Source: Scylla paramamosain
Taxonomy: Eukaryota; Arthropoda; Malacostraca; Decapoda; Portunidae
DNA: 64,000 nt
Direction of reading: 5' to 3'
Assembly: GCF_035594125.1 (NCBI RefSeq)
Contig: NW_026973671.1
Span: 490,001-554,000, forward strand
Part shown: positions 31,861-45,294 of the stretch, one piece after another
How positions within the stretch are numbered: position 1 is the stretch's first letter
How the letters are laid out: each line of letters starts with the position of its first letter
The notes under the pieces: model-generated
The model's input: the letters and a program-made list of their open reading frames with translations, nothing else
What the model was told of the DNA's origin: nothing
Databases searched by the model: none
Program-made: the position numbers and the translations under genes

Positions 31861-32284
31861 GGTAAGATTACGAAGATTACGTTTGTTCTTCCTGTCTCTC
31901 TCTTTGTGTCTATCCCTGTCTGTCTATCAGAATGTTTGTTTGTCTGAATGTTTCTGTTTTTGTCCTTGAGCGTGTCTGTCTCTCGTCTGTCTGTGCCTGT
32001 CTGGCTGTGCATGTGATGGTGAAGTTAGTGGCTTTACATAGCATTTAAACTAGCACTGGTGATTTAGGATGTGGTGGTGGTTGTGATGACTGCGTGGTTG
32101 TGTCGGTAAAGGAAGCATGTGAGTGGTGGCGGTGGTGACAGTGGTGGTGAAGGTAGTATGTGTGTGTGTGGTGGTTTCATTGATGGTGGGTAGTGTGGTG
32201 ATGGCAGCTGTGGTGAAGGCGTGTGTGGTGTGCGTGGTGGTGATGGTGTGCGTGTGTGTGTGTGCGTGTTTCATTGCTGTCTAG
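31861..32284. repeat. GT/GTG-rich imperfect repeats
   Basis: Imperfect TGTCTG and GGTGGT/GTGTG units. No gene seen. Confidence 0.7.
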
Positions 32285-33110
32285 ATGTGTTGTAACAGCC
32301 CTGGTGAAAGTTGTGTTCAGTGTGTTGAAGTTTGTAATGGTAGTTTCACTAACGAAAATTCGGCACCTTTATCAAACTATAGGGAAAATTTATGGTGTTT
32401 TTACGAGTAGCGGCAGTTTATCAAGCGTTCTGTTCTTAAAACAGGGTGTGCAGTGGAAGTTATCAGGGTTTTCAGTGGTGTGTTTTACATGTGCGTTTAT
32501 CAAGCGTGCTACACATTTTGACTGGTTGGAGTGGAATTTGCGAATTAGTGGTTGTTTAACAAGCAGTCTAGATCTTCAACAGGCTGTACAGGGGAAGTAT
32601 ATAAGGGTTTTCAGTGGTGTTATTTTGAGTAATGGTAGTTTAACGAGCATTTTGTACCCACTTGACTGGTTGTAGTGGAATTTGTGAGTTAGTGGTAGTT
32701 TAAGGGATAATCTGCACCTGTAACATGGTGTACAGTATGTTATTAGCTTCATTGCAATATAAGTATAAGTATTGATGTATCCTTTAAGTGCTATAATGTT
32801 AGGTATTGGGGTTTTCAATAACTTTTTTTATGAGAGTAGTGATGGTTATAATAAGCATCAGTAGTGGAAGTTATTAAGGTTTTAATGTTTTCAAATGTTG
32901 TCCCGTATCGTAGTGGTAATTTTAAAGTCTTTGTACCTTTGAGATGCTGTAATGGTGACTATTGGGTTTTTCAGTTGTCCTTACAAGAGTCGATAGCTAT
33001 AACAAGGAATCCTTAACAGGGTTGTCATGAATTTTTTTGGGATTCTTAATAGTGTTCACAACTGGAGAGCTGGTCTTAACAAGCAGTCTGCTTATTTTGA
33101 AAGGCCGAAC
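32285..33110. repeat. Degenerate minisatellite, unit about 60-85 bp
   Basis: A GGTAGTTTAACAAGC-like anchor recurs near 32341, 32411, 32490, 32553, 32635, 32694, 32845, 32912, 32983 and 33067. Between anchors the order is similar: a CAGGCTGTACAGTGGAAGT-like block, then GGGTTTTCAGTGGTGT. Spacing is mostly 59-84 bp, with one double gap. Confidence 0.65.
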
Positions 33111-33535
33111 TAGGTTAGTAGGATTTTCGTTTATTTATTTTTTTTTTATTACTGCAGATAGTTCAAGACATCCATAATTTGAACCCTTTTTTTTTAAGGT
33201 TTTGTTAGATAATGCAAACTGATTATTTTCCTTTGTTCCTCAAAATCTTTTCTTTCGAGCGATCCAGTGACCCTCGTTCTCCATTTCTCTCTGTCTCGTG
33301 CTTGTGTAAGTGCTCTTGGTTATTAAACTTTCCCACCTCCATTTCCTTTACAGTTCTCCATCTCGCAGTGTTTACACACGACTGCCCCACAGTACTCGCT
33401 CATCCCTTCTGTCTTTCCCATTCCCTCCATTTCTTCACCCAACTTTACATTTTTAGATCAATATTTACCTTCCTCGAGTCAACTTTTCTTTTATTTCCTC
33501 ATCTCCATTATCCGTTCCTCCTTTCAATTTACTAC

Positions 33536-33539
<4 letters not shown>

Positions 33540-33632
<93 letters not shown>
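33540..33632. repeat. (CT)n microsatellite
   Basis: About 46 CT units in T/C-rich DNA. Confidence 0.97.
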
Positions 33633-33634
<2 letters not shown>

Positions 33635-34934
33635 GTTTATTTTTTAAAGGATGTTTTCTGGACTGTAGTGATCGTTCAATGTGTATCCTAAATAGTCCCC
33701 TTGGCCTGAATATTGTTGCGATATTACAGGCGTAGGATTCCCGTCTTCTTTTGCCCTCTTTTTCTCCTCTCAATGTTCTCCCTTTATTCTCACCATTATT
33801 CGTCCACTTCCCCAGCTGTACGAAAAATAAGACTTTCCCCCAGTTACTAGTACCTTATTCCCTCATCTCCATCATCACTACTACTGCTACTACTAAATAC
33901 TATTACTGTCACTATTACTAGTAGTTCTATTACATTCGTATACCTACTACAACATGTCTATTATTATATCTACTATCACTACATATCTACTATTACTATT
34001 ATATATCTATTACTGCTGCATCACCTTTTGAACAGATAACACTCCCACCTCTGATCTCACCCCACCACCACCGCCACCACCAGTGTGTTGGGTGTTGAGG
34101 CGGCTGCATGAGCGAGGCGCCGTCAGGCAGGCTTGTGATGGCTGTTACTCTTGCCAGTCTCGGTCAAATTTCGCTCCTTGTAGTGCAATTCCCACTGACG
34201 TCTTACAGAACTACTGTTTCATTATCTTGCATGTAAAAAAAAAAAAAAAAAATGGGAGTGTTTTAAGAGCAACTAAAATTCTGTTCTCACAATAGGATTT
34301 TTTTTTCTCTCTAATTTCAAAACCGCCGATCATTGTTCTCTACAAGAAGTTTGAGTGTTCTGAAAGCCCAGTTATAATTCTCCTCGCTGGTGTGGATAGT
34401 GGTGTTGATTTCTTTTCCTATGGCCCGTATTCCTGAGTGAGGGGTTGGCATCGTGTACGAGTCTCCTCCAGTGATTTCTTGTTCCTTGCATTTTCGTGTG
34501 ATTTCTGCCCTTTGCAATTCTATCCCTTCATCTCAGTATTTCTCTTGATCATTTCCCTCAACTGGTATTCTCCATTTTCTAATCGATCCCTGATCTAATC
34601 TTACTATCCAAACCATTTTTTTTTTTCCCTTACCACTTCCATAATGCAGTCCACTCCTGCCCTCCTTTTCACTTTAGCCCCATTATCCACATCAACATTG
34701 TCCTCTTCTTTCCAGTATCCTCTCATCTGTTTAGTGCCCATGTTTTTCTTCCATATATTACTGGTCTAAAACCATTCTCTTCCCTCACAGCACACCACCA
34801 CCACCGCCACCAGTGCGCACCACCAGCACAGTCTGGAGGATAGGAGGAAATGTTGCTCCAGATTCCAAGCTTGAAAATCCAAGGCAAATAGACTTGTGTA
34901 AGTTAATATAGGTAAAGTTAGACAAGATATTGAG
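33633..34934. other. No gene recognised
   Basis: ACT/ATT triplet-rich at 33870-34020. A short frame at 34083-34295 follows CCACCACCAG and reads VLRRLHERGAVRQACDGC, but has no second splice site I trust. Confidence 0.4.
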
Positions 34935-35021
34935 GTAATGATAATGGCAGGCTGGTGGCACATTAGTTTCATAAGTTAATGGTAATGGCAGGCTGGAGGC
35001 ACATTACTTCATAAGTTAACA
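34935..35021. repeat. Tandem duplication, about 42 bp
   Basis: Two adjacent copies share GGCAGGCTGG, GGCACATTA and TTCATAAGTTAA with a few differences. Confidence 0.85.
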
Positions 35022-35274
35022 TAACATACTCAGATAAATTCAATGGGAAGATCTTGTGCTTTCATGTTTTTTTACTTCCTGAATATTTTACATACCCATT
35101 TTTCTATATTCCCATCACATGTCTCAGTAATTTAAGATTTTGACAAAGGAACATTTGTTAAGGAGAGTTATAAGGTCAAATATAAAGATGATCACGTCTT
35201 CACTTGAGTTTTATTGCATTTCATTCACTCAAAAGGTTTTAAATTTGTCAATCATCAATGTCAATCCTTTACAG

Positions 35275-35420
35275 AGATGTCTGGTGTTGCATTGTTAGAA
35301 TCTGGAAGTGTGGATCCTCACTCCTTGATCAAGCAGCAGCAGTGGCAGCAGTCATTGCTGCCCAGAGGAGAGGATGCATCTGAGAGTGCTCATTGGCTGC
35401 CGGAGGCGATATGTCACTGA
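35275..35420 (+). CDS. Possible terminal exon, product unknown
   Basis: Acceptor CCTTTACAG (AG at 35273-35274) precedes a frame that uses two bases, then 47 codons and a TGA: EMSGVALLESGSVDPH, SLIKQQQWQQSLLPRG and SAHWLPEAICH. The composition is protein-like, with a Gln-rich block. I recognise no family. ATTGGCTGCC (35392) and GGCAGCCAAT (about 35438) flank the stop as a short inverted repeat. Confidence 0.3.
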
Positions 35421-36840
<1,420 letters not shown>

Positions 36841-36920
36841 TGACCCATGAAGAGCCCCGGGGTCAGGTCAAGGACGAGGAAGCCTACAGGAGGCGCCTCT
36901 CCAAGACCGACCAAATGTTT

Positions 36921-36993
36921 CATCCCCAGCGGGATTCGAACCCGCGGCCTCTGGATTAGAAGTCCAGCGCGCTATCCACTGCGCCATGGGGAC
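36921..36993 (-). tRNA. tRNA-Arg(TCT) or tRNA-Arg-derived SINE head
   Basis: The 73-nt - strand sequence folds as a cloverleaf. Acceptor arms GTCCCCA/TGGGGAT, A-box TGGCGCAGTGG, a 5-bp anticodon stem CTGGA/TCCAG around loop CTTCTAA with anticodon TCT (Arg), and B-box GGTTCGAATCC. No intron. It could be a functional tRNA gene. However, it is followed directly by unique sequence leading into the second tRNA-like unit, and the whole is embedded in (AT)n. It may therefore be the promoter head of a compound SINE; I cannot separate these. Confidence 0.75.
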
Positions 36994-36995
36994 TG

Positions 36996-37138
<143 letters not shown>

Positions 37139-37139
37139 C

Positions 37140-39985
37140 TTTTCTTCATTAACTTGTGTAACATTTGTGGTCCTGGATCTAATTTTTGATCAGTAGAATA
37201 CCACCTCTCCTCTACTAAACCTCGTCATCTTTTCCTCACTGAAACACAGGTGTCTGAGGCAACTGACAGTAACCCATTTTCTGTTCCCTCCAACTTTCCG
37301 TCTCCATATTCAGTCCAAAGTTGAATGTTGTGTCTATGTGCGCAATGACTTAACCTGCTTTCGTGCCCCACGCTCTTGAATCTTCTGAGTTTTCCACCAT
37401 CTGGCTATGACTACAGTCACTCTCTAAATTTATCTGTGCTGTATACCTCTCACCTAACTCCTCTGACTATAAGAAATTTTTTGACTACTTAATTTCCATA
37501 GTGGAGCACATTCTGTCTCTCTTCCCTTTTGCAGAGATCTCCATTCTTGGAGACTTCAATATTAATCACCAGCTTTGACTTTCCTCTCCCTTCACTGACC
37601 ATCCTGGTGAACTAGCCTTCAACTTTGCTATCCTCCACAACCTAGAGCAATTGGTACAACACCCTACTTGTGTTCCTTACCATCTTGGAGATACACCCAA
37701 CATTCTTGACCTTTTCCTGACCTCTACTCTAATCCTTCTGCTTATGCTGTCACCCTTTCTTCTCCGTTGGGCTCCTCCGATCACAATCTCATATCTGTAT
37801 CTTGTCCTATCGCTCCAGTCCCTCCTCAGGATCCCCATAAGTGGAGGTGCCTCTAGCATTTTGTCTCGGCTAGTTGGGGGACCTGAGGAGGTATTTTGTT
37901 GATTTTCCTTGGAATGACCACTGCTTCTTTGTCAGAGACCCGTGTCTGTGTGTTGATTGCATAACAGAGGTGATAGTGTCTGGCATGGAGGCGTACGTTC
38001 CTCACTGTTTTTCTCGACCTAAACCTTCCAAACCTTGGTTTAACACCGCTTGTTCTTGTGCAATACATGATAGAGAGGTGGCCCACAAAAAATTACTCGA
38101 GCCTTCCATCACCAGAATCTCGTGTGCTTTATATTTCTGCTAAAAACCATGCCAAGTGTATTCTCTGACTAGCCAAAAACTTCTTCATTGATAGAAAGTG
38201 TCAGTCTTTCAAGATCTAACTCCCCTCGTGACTTCTCACATCTAGTCAAAGATATCTCCAATAACTTTTCTTTTTTTCCCTCCTTTGTTTTAGCCAGATG
38301 GCACTACTATCACATCCATCTCTAAAGCTGAACTCTTTGCTCAGACCTTTGTTAAAAACACTACCGTAGGCCTTGTTCCTTCCTCTCTTCCACCCTCTGA
38401 CTACTTCATGCCTTCGCTGGCATAAACCCTCAGAAGGCTTATGGACCTTATACGAGTCCCTCCTATTATTCTCTGAAACTGCACCTCTGTGCTTGCTCTT
38501 GTTTAGTCAAACTCTTTCAACTCTGTCTGTCAACATCTACCTTTCCTTCTTGTTGGAAGTTTGCCTACATTCCTAAAAAATTCCTAAGAAGGGTGAGTGT
38601 TCTAATCCCTCAAACTACCATCCTATTGCTTTAATTTCCTGCCTATTTTAAGTTTTTTTAATCTATCCTCAACAGGAAGATTCTTAAACATCTATCACTT
38701 CACAACCTTCTATCTGATTACCAGTATGGGTTCTGTCAAGGCTGCTATACTGGTGATACTTTGGCTTTCCTTACTGAGTCTTGGTCATCCTCTTTTAGAG
38801 ATTTTGGTGAAACTTTTGCTGTTGCCTTGGACATATCAAAAGCTTTTGATAGAGTCTGGCACAAAGCTTTGATTTCCAAACTACCCTCCTATGGCTTCTA
38901 TCCTTCTCTCTGTAACTTCATCTCAAGTTTCCTTTCTGACCGTTCTATTGCTACTGTGGTAGGCAGTCATTGTTCTTCTAAATCTATTAGTAATGGTGTT
39001 CCTCAAGGTTCTGTCCTGTCACTCACTCTCTTCCTATTATTCATCTATAATCTTCTAAACCAAACTTCTTGTCCTATCCACTCCGAAGCTGATGATACCA
39101 CCCTGCACTTTTCCATGTCTCTAGATGTCCAACCCTTCAGTTCACACAGGGAAGCCACAGAATGCCTGACTTCTAATCTCTCTAAAATTTCTGATTGGGG
39201 CAGAACAAACTTGGTATTGTTCAGTACCTCAAAAACTTAATTCCTCCATTTATCAACTTAACACAACCTTCCAGACAAGTATCCCCTCTTCTTCAGTGGC
39301 ACTCAACTGTCCCTCTTTTCTACATTGAACATCCTGTCTTTTACTTACAATCTAAACTGAAAACTTCACATCTCATCTCTAGCTAAAACAGCTATGAAGT
39401 TAGGTGTTCTGAGACATCACTAGTTTTCTCACCCTTCCAGCTGCTAACTCTATACTGGGGCCTTATCCATCCATGTATGGAGTATGCTTCACATGACTAG
39501 GGTGGTTCCACTCATACTGCTTTTCCAGACAGGGTGGAATCAAAAGCTTTTCATCTCATCAACTCCTCTCCTCTAACTGACTGTCTTCAGCCTCTTTTCT
39601 CAACTCCACAGTGTTACATCTCTAGCTGTCTTCTACCACTATTTTCATGCTAACTGCTTTTCTGATCTTGCCAACTGCATGCCTTCCACTCCTCCTATGG
39701 CCTCACTGCACAAAACTTTCTTTTCTCTCTCTCCTATTCTGTCCACCTCTCTAATGCAGGAGTTAACCAGTATTCTCAATCATTCATCACTTTCTCTGGT
39801 AAAATCTGGAACTCCCTGCCTGCTTCTGTATTTCCACCTTCCTGTGACTTGAATTCCTTCAAGAGGGGAGGTTTCAACATGCCTGTGCTTCAACTTTTGA
39901 CTACTGCTTCGGACCTTGCTCAGGGATTGGCATCTCAGTGTTTTTTTTTTTTTCCTTGGTGTCCCTCCTACATTAAGAAAAAAAA
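37140..39985 (+). mobile_element. LINE family B, long copy (endonuclease to poly-A), decayed
   Basis: The longest retrotransposon copy here. The endonuclease half shows CCVYVRNDLTC, HSVSLPFCRDLHSW with EISILGDF nearby in another frame, NILDLFLTS and [13 protein letters not shown] (SDH catalytic region, about 37760). A linker with PKPSKPWFNTACS follows. RT: QYGFCQGCYTGDTLAF, DISKAFDRVWHKALISKLPS (38830-38890), SNGVPQGSVLS, and HSEADDTTLHF at about 39084, where Tyr of the usual YADD is Glu. The C-terminal WN-x-LP tail lies near 39805 and a 3' UTR ends TACATTAAGAAAAAAA at about 39985. Many stops and shifts. Jockey/CR1-like by layout. Other copies: 4.3, 26.3, 41.4, 55.3 and 56.7 kb. Confidence 0.85.
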
Positions 39986-40026
39986 AAAGCAGCCCTCCCT
40001 GTATTTCTTTTTTTCCCTCTTTCCAG

Positions 40027-40182
40027 GAGAGTCTGGCTCTCTGTGAGGACCACAGCCATCCACCCACCAGCAGTAGTGTTAGAGTCATCCAGCCCTCATC
40101 TGCTGGTGTTGCTGGGGCCTCTGGATTCATTGTTGCTGTGGGTGCATCATGTGAAGTTTTAGCAGTGGACATCAGTTTTTGA
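40027..40182 (+). CDS. Possible terminal exon (strand uncertain)
   Basis: A pyrimidine tract and TTTCCAG (AG 40025-40026) precede a 52-codon frame ending TGA, reading ESLALCEDHSHPPTSSSVRV then GVAGASGFIVAVGASCEV. The acceptor tract lies about 40 bp from the LINE B poly-A. The - strand is also open here (NPEAPATPADEGW, 126 codons), so a - strand exon is possible. No family recognised. Confidence 0.3.
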   Translation, partial: ESLALCEDHSHPPTSSSVRVIQPSSAGVAGASGFIVAVGASCEVLAVDISF

Positions 40183-40639
40183 AGTCATCCATCTTACAGA
40201 TGACATCACCCAGTGGTGAATAACTGTTGCCACTCATTCATGTTAACATGTATTCAATTTTGTTCTTCAGTGCATACCTATGAACATTGTATGTACATTT
40301 AGCATATGAGCCATACTTTTGAATGGTCTGTATTACAGTTGATTAATATGGTAATTAAATGCCTTATTTGTGCAGTACATTATTAGTGGACAATTTGTTT
40401 AACCCTCATTTGTATGCTGTTACTTCAGCTGCCCAGCAAAACTGCAGCAGAAGGCTACTTTGGCTTATTTTTTGAGGAATACATCTCTCAGGTATTTAAA
40501 ATACTGATTCCAAAAGTGTGTCTTGACACCACCTTGGGTATAGTGGAAAGGTCCAAGGAGCAAATGAGGAAAAAGGACACAGCAGGATAGCAAGACATGT
40601 AACCTGACACACCGTCAATCATCACCGTCTGCTATGTGT
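40183..40639. other. No gene recognised
   Basis: AT-rich DNA without a supported feature. Confidence 0.4.
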
Positions 40640-41262
40640 AGTGCTACTTCATTTCAAATACTAAAAGATGAAGCAAAACCTGCCATTTAGTACTGCTAAT
40701 TAACAGCTTCTATAAATATTTCCTGTGTTTTTATGTACTGGAAGAAGAGACACTGAACAGTGGGTAAAATAGTAATTCAGTCTTTGAGACGTGTGAAATG
40801 TGGTAAAACATGATCCCGTAGGAGTGCCTCAATGTAATTCAGTCTTTGAAACGTGTGAAATGTGGTAAACATGATCCCGTAGGAGTGCCTCAATGTAAAC
40901 ACAGTTTTCAAGTGGTTTGGTGGCAAGGCTGGCTCTGTCAACAATCCCCAAGGCCATCACTGCTGCACAACTGTATCTTCCCAGCAGAAAGATATCTAAG
41001 TGTTATATGGTCACCTTCATTTCAGAGGTAAGTGGGTTGCTCCTTTCTGTGTCACTCTACAAGGCTTCTCTTACTAGATCGGTGACAAAGAGAATACCTG
41101 CATGATCTACATGGTATCTTTTGATGAGTTCTGTGTCATAAGTTCATACAATATATCCTATCTGGGTAAATAATTCCTGAGCTGGAGTTGTTGTGAGTGA
41201 CCATCTTGGCAGCAGGAGCATCTGTCATAAGCTGCTAAGACAGGGTGGACTCAGTCTTACCA
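40640..41262 (+). repeat. Dispersed repeat, same family as the 60.6-kb pogo-like element
   Basis: Shares blocks in the same order with 60690-61240: TTTCTATAAATATTTCCT, GTAATTCA-TCTTTGA, GAGTGGGTTGCTCCT, ATCTTTTGATGAGT and AAGCTGGAG-type sequence. The terminal inverted repeats are not visible. Inside is a 62/61-bp tandem duplication (40772-40833, 40834-40894). Confidence 0.65.
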
Positions 41263-41382
41263 TCCCATGTGGATTTAAGACCTGGCTATGACATATTTCA
41301 TAGCTAAGACTTGCTACAACTGCTTCATAACTCTTAGAATAGACTACAAGAAGAGATGTGAGGCAAGGACTGTACACATGAC
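41263..41382. other. Short spacer, nothing recognised
   Basis: No supported feature. Confidence 0.35.
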
Positions 41383-43700
41383 TTTTTTTTAAGGGTCACT
41401 AGCCAAGGGAAACAAGAGGAAAAAAGATCCCACTAAGGGGCCAGTCCTGAAAGAGATGTCAAGAGAATCATCAAAAACTGAAGGATAAGTGTCTTAAAAC
41501 CTCCTGCTTGAAAGAGTTGAAGTCACAAGAAGAAGGAAATAGAGAAGCAGGCAGGGAGTTCGAGTTTACCAGAGAAGAGGATGAATGATTGAGAATACTG
41601 GTTAATTCTTGCATTAGAGAGATGGACAGAATAAGGATGAAAGAAAGAAGAAAGTCTTGATGTCTCAGAATGGCTAAACTCATAGAAGCTGTTCTAGCTA
41701 GAGATGAGATGTGAAGTTTCCAGTTTAGATTATAAGTAAAGGATAGACTGGGGATGTTCAGTGTAGAAGGGGGGACAGTTGAGTGTCACTGAAGTAGAAG
41801 GGGGGCGACAGCTGAGTGTCATTGAAGAAGAGAAGATAGTTGTCTGGAAGGCTGTGTTGAGTTGACAGATGGAGGAATTGAGTTTTTAAGGCATTGAACA
41901 ATACCAGTTTGCTCTGCCTCAATCAGAAATTTTAGAAAAATCAGAAGTCAGATGGTCTCTAGCTTCCCAGTGTGAACTATTTACTTCCTGAAGGGTTGGA
42001 TGTCTATGAAAAGATGTGCAAAAGTGCAGGGTGGTATCATCAGCTTAGGAGTGGATAGGACAAGAAGTTTTGGGTGACAGGACAGAACCATGAGGAATAC
42101 CACTGTTAATAGATTTAGAACAACAGTAACCCTCTACCACAGCAGCAATAGAACGGTCAGAAAAGAAACCTGGGATGAAGTTACAGAGGATAGAAGCCGT
42201 AGGAAGGTAGTTTGGAAATCAAAGCTTTGTGCCAGACTCAATCAAAAGCTTTTGATATGTCTAAGGCAACAGCAAGAGTTTCACCAAAATTTTTAAAAGA
42301 GGATGACCAAGATTCAGTAAGGAAAGGGAGGTCACCAGTAGAGCAGCCTTGACGGAACCCATACTGGCGATCAGATAGAAGGTTGTGAAGTGATAGATGT
42401 TTAAGAATCTTCCTGTTGAGGACAGATTAAAAAACTTTAGATAAGCAGGAAATTAAAGCAATAGAATGGTAGTTTGAGGGATTAGAATGGTCACCCTTTT
42501 TAGGAATAGGCTGAATGTAAGCAAACTTCCAGCAAGAAGAAAAGGTAGATATTGATAGACAGAGCTGAAAGACTTTGACTAGGCAAGGTGCAAACATGGA
42601 GGTACAGTTTTGAAGAACAAAAGTAAGGACCCCATCAGGTCCATAAGCCTTCCAAGGGTTTAGGCCAGTGAGGGCATGGAGAATATCACTGTGAAGGATT
42701 TTAATAAGTAGTATGAAGTAATCAGAGGGTGGAGGAGAGGGAGGAACAAGGCCTGAATCATCCAAGGTAGAGTTTTTAGCAAAGGTTTGAGCAAATAGTC
42801 AGCTTTAGAAATAGATGAGATGGCAGTGATGCCATCAGGTTTAAATAAAGGAGGGAAAGATGAAGAAGCAAAGTTATTAGAGATGTTTTTTGGCTAGATG
42901 CAAGAAATCATGAAGGGAGCTAAATCTTTAAAGATTTAGATTTTTGGAGAACAGAGTTGGCATGGTTCTGGGCAGAAATATAAAGTGCATGAGATTCTGG
43001 TGATGGAAGGCTCAAGTACCTTTTGTGGGCCACCTCTCTATCATGTATAGCACGAGAACAAGCTGTGTTGAACCAAGGTTTGGAAGGTTTAGGTCAAGAA
43101 AAAGAGTGAGGAATCTACACTTCCATGCCAGACACTATCACCTCTGTTATGCGCTCAGCACACAGAGATGGTAATACCTCCTCAGCTCCCTCTGATTATC
43201 AGAGGCAAAATGCCAGAGCCACCTTCACTTAGGGGGATCCTGAGTAGGGAGTGGAGTGACAGGACAAGATACAGATATGAGATTGTGATCAGAGGAGCCC
43301 AATGGAGAAAATAAGGTGACAGCATGAGGATCAGAGGTTAGGTAAAGGTCAAGAATGTTGGGCATATCTCCAAGATGGTCAGGAATAAAAGTAGGGTGTT
43401 GCACAGATTGCTCTTGGTCGTGGAGGATATCAAAGTTAATTAAAGGCTAGTTTGCCAGGATGGTCAATGAAGGGAGAGGAAAGCCAAAGCTGGTGGTGAA
43501 CACTGAAGTCTCCGAGAATGCTGATCTCTGCAAAAGGGAAGAGAGCCAGAATGTGCTCCACCTTGGAAGTTAACCAACCAACAACACAATGGGACAAAAC
43601 TCCAGCCTCAGCAGCATCTTGCACCACCACAACACAACACTCATTGAGAATCACTTATTACTTGTATGAGGCAAGTGTGGACACAACAACAGCAACTTGT
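41383..43700 (-). mobile_element. LINE family B, inverted copy, decayed
   Basis: On the - strand, from 43700 down: LTSKVEHILALFPFAEISIL (endonuclease, about 43550), the SDH region, a linker, PSPPPSDYFILL, GLNPWKAYGPDGVLTFVLQN (42650-42680), FAYIQPIPKKGDHSNPSNYH, QYGF and ISKAFD with stops. The 3' end has HSSSSLVNSNSLPASLFPSS and LNSFK-type sequence at 41471-41683. The 3' UTR ends at a T-run near 41383 (+ strand). Same layout as the + copy 1.4 kb away, so the two form a large inverted pair. Confidence 0.82.
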
Positions 43701-44240
43701 GTTAGCAAGCTTGACAAGAACACCATAGTGCACCTCCCTGCATGAAGCTGAGGGGTGTATGCACAGTTGGAAGCCTCAACCTTCATCACCCAGTAGCTGC
43801 CACCTCCCTGTGAAGCACCAATAGCCTGATGCAGAACTCAGGACACCAGTTCATACACTCAGCCACAGATCAAAGCATTAAGCCAACTGTGGCTCTGTAT
43901 TCTCAAACACTTTGGTGTTGTATCTTAATAACACTTAACTGGATGAAGTTGAAGTTATTGGACTTTCAAGATTCTAATGATACTTTAAAAAAGGATTTTC
44001 CACTAGTGATAAAAATATCCAGGGGGAACCTGACTCTGTAAACCTCTGTAAATCTCATCTCTGTAAACCTTGGAGATTGTTGCAGTGAAAGCCCACAGTG
44101 TTTAAGAGTAGTGTTACCAAGCAGGGAAGCCTCAAGTCCAAGCAACAATCAGGTCCTGAAGAATACAGCCTCAGTGTTGTGGTCAGCAGTGGCAGAGGAG
44201 TGAGGGTGGTGATGGGAGGCTTCTACCACTACTGGAAGTG
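43701..44240. other. No gene recognised
   Basis: No motif or element end beyond LINE-like edges. Confidence 0.4.
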
Positions 44241-44323
44241 TCAAAGAGCTGTCTTGCTGGCATCCTGAACCATCTTCTCCAGCTCCAGGTCAGCCATCAG
44301 CTGCTCCAGAGGCTCCACTCCTG
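44241..44323 (-). CDS. Putative terminal exon of a - strand gene
   Basis: Acceptor TTCCCCCTTACAG precedes 44323. The frame uses two bases (completing a split codon, phase 1), then GVEPLEQLMADLELEKMVQD and ASKTAL before TGA at 44241-44243. The acidic, Leu-rich C-terminus looks helical. It shares entry phase with five other - strand exons at 46.4, 48.5, 54.2, 55.0 and 61.7 kb, fitting alternative 3' ends of one gene. Family not recognised. Confidence 0.5.
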
Positions 44324-45156
44324 CTGTAAGGGGGAAGCAATAATGTAGGTTACCTGGCAGGGGACTATCATGTGACACTGCTTCACTAAGTCTGTAATAA
44401 CAGTTTTGCCAGCTGAGGAAACAAGAACATGGCAACACGGCCACTGACCGACGCTGTCACTGGTCTGTGCATTGCCTGTCTTGTTTTGAAAAGTGTGGCT
44501 AAACTTACATATTTCTACTGAAGCCCTTACTTGACTATAATGTTTCTGAATATACAGCTTACAATAATCATGTATTCTACATTATCTAATAGTTTTTGAT
44601 AGAAATAAAGCAACTTTTGCTGGGGATTCTAACCTGAACAGCACTGAATGCTTAAATCTAATGCACCTCCTGCCAAGTCAATGGAGTGTAAAATATTTAT
44701 GTATTTTAATCCTTTTTTTGCATATGGTGGTGGGAGAGCTCCACTGCTCCTGTGGGGGAATGCATGCCATCACACTGCAGCAGCATTTCAGCCAGCCTGT
44801 CCTGGCCACACAATGACTACACAGGTCAGTAAACAGGCCACAGTGGTGGCTTCAATAAGTGTTTGGGAATAATACAGTTATCATTTTGTCATGTTTTAAT
44901 CTTACCACAGTCAGTGTGCTTGGGTGGTGCAGAGCAACAGTTTCTTAGTGGCTGCAGCATGAGTGACATGTTCCATAGCGATCTTGTATGGGAGTGTCAT
45001 ATTGCACATTTAGTAAACATAGGAGATAAGCTGTAGTCACCAAGTGTTTCCACATCCCTGCCACTACTTAGTGAACTACCCACAGCAAACCCATGACCAC
45101 AGAGAGAGGGGTGACTCACAGTATCAGCACTGAATAGTGACAAGACCCATACTCAC
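44324..45156. other. No gene recognised
   Basis: No supported feature. Confidence 0.4.
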
Positions 45157-45294
45157 CAGTCTGATATCACACACTGTGCCAAGGGCAGTACATAACAGGC
45201 TGAGTGATACACTACGTGGCACTGCCTGTACTGCCAGGTGACAGCTGGTCTGGGTGACGGTGCAACACAGGGACCAGCGCCAGTCCACTTCCCA
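45157..45294 (-). CDS. Candidate internal exon or repeat-derived frame
   Basis: Acceptor ATAATGCAG precedes 45294 and a consensus-like donor CTG|gtgagtatgg follows 45157. All 46 codons are open: WEVDWRWSLCCTVTQTSCHL, then VPRSVSLSLLCTALGT. It is phase 0, unlike the neighbouring - strand exons, and Cys/Thr/Ser-rich. It could equally come from a dispersed repeat. Confidence 0.25.

Noticed and set aside
31323..32012. 229-codon - strand Pro/Ser/Leu-rich frame
   Set aside because: Complement of purine-rich low-complexity DNA, with no domain and no splice support.
32256..32675. 139-codon + strand frame
   Set aside because: Lies wholly within the degenerate minisatellite and its sequence repeats with the unit.
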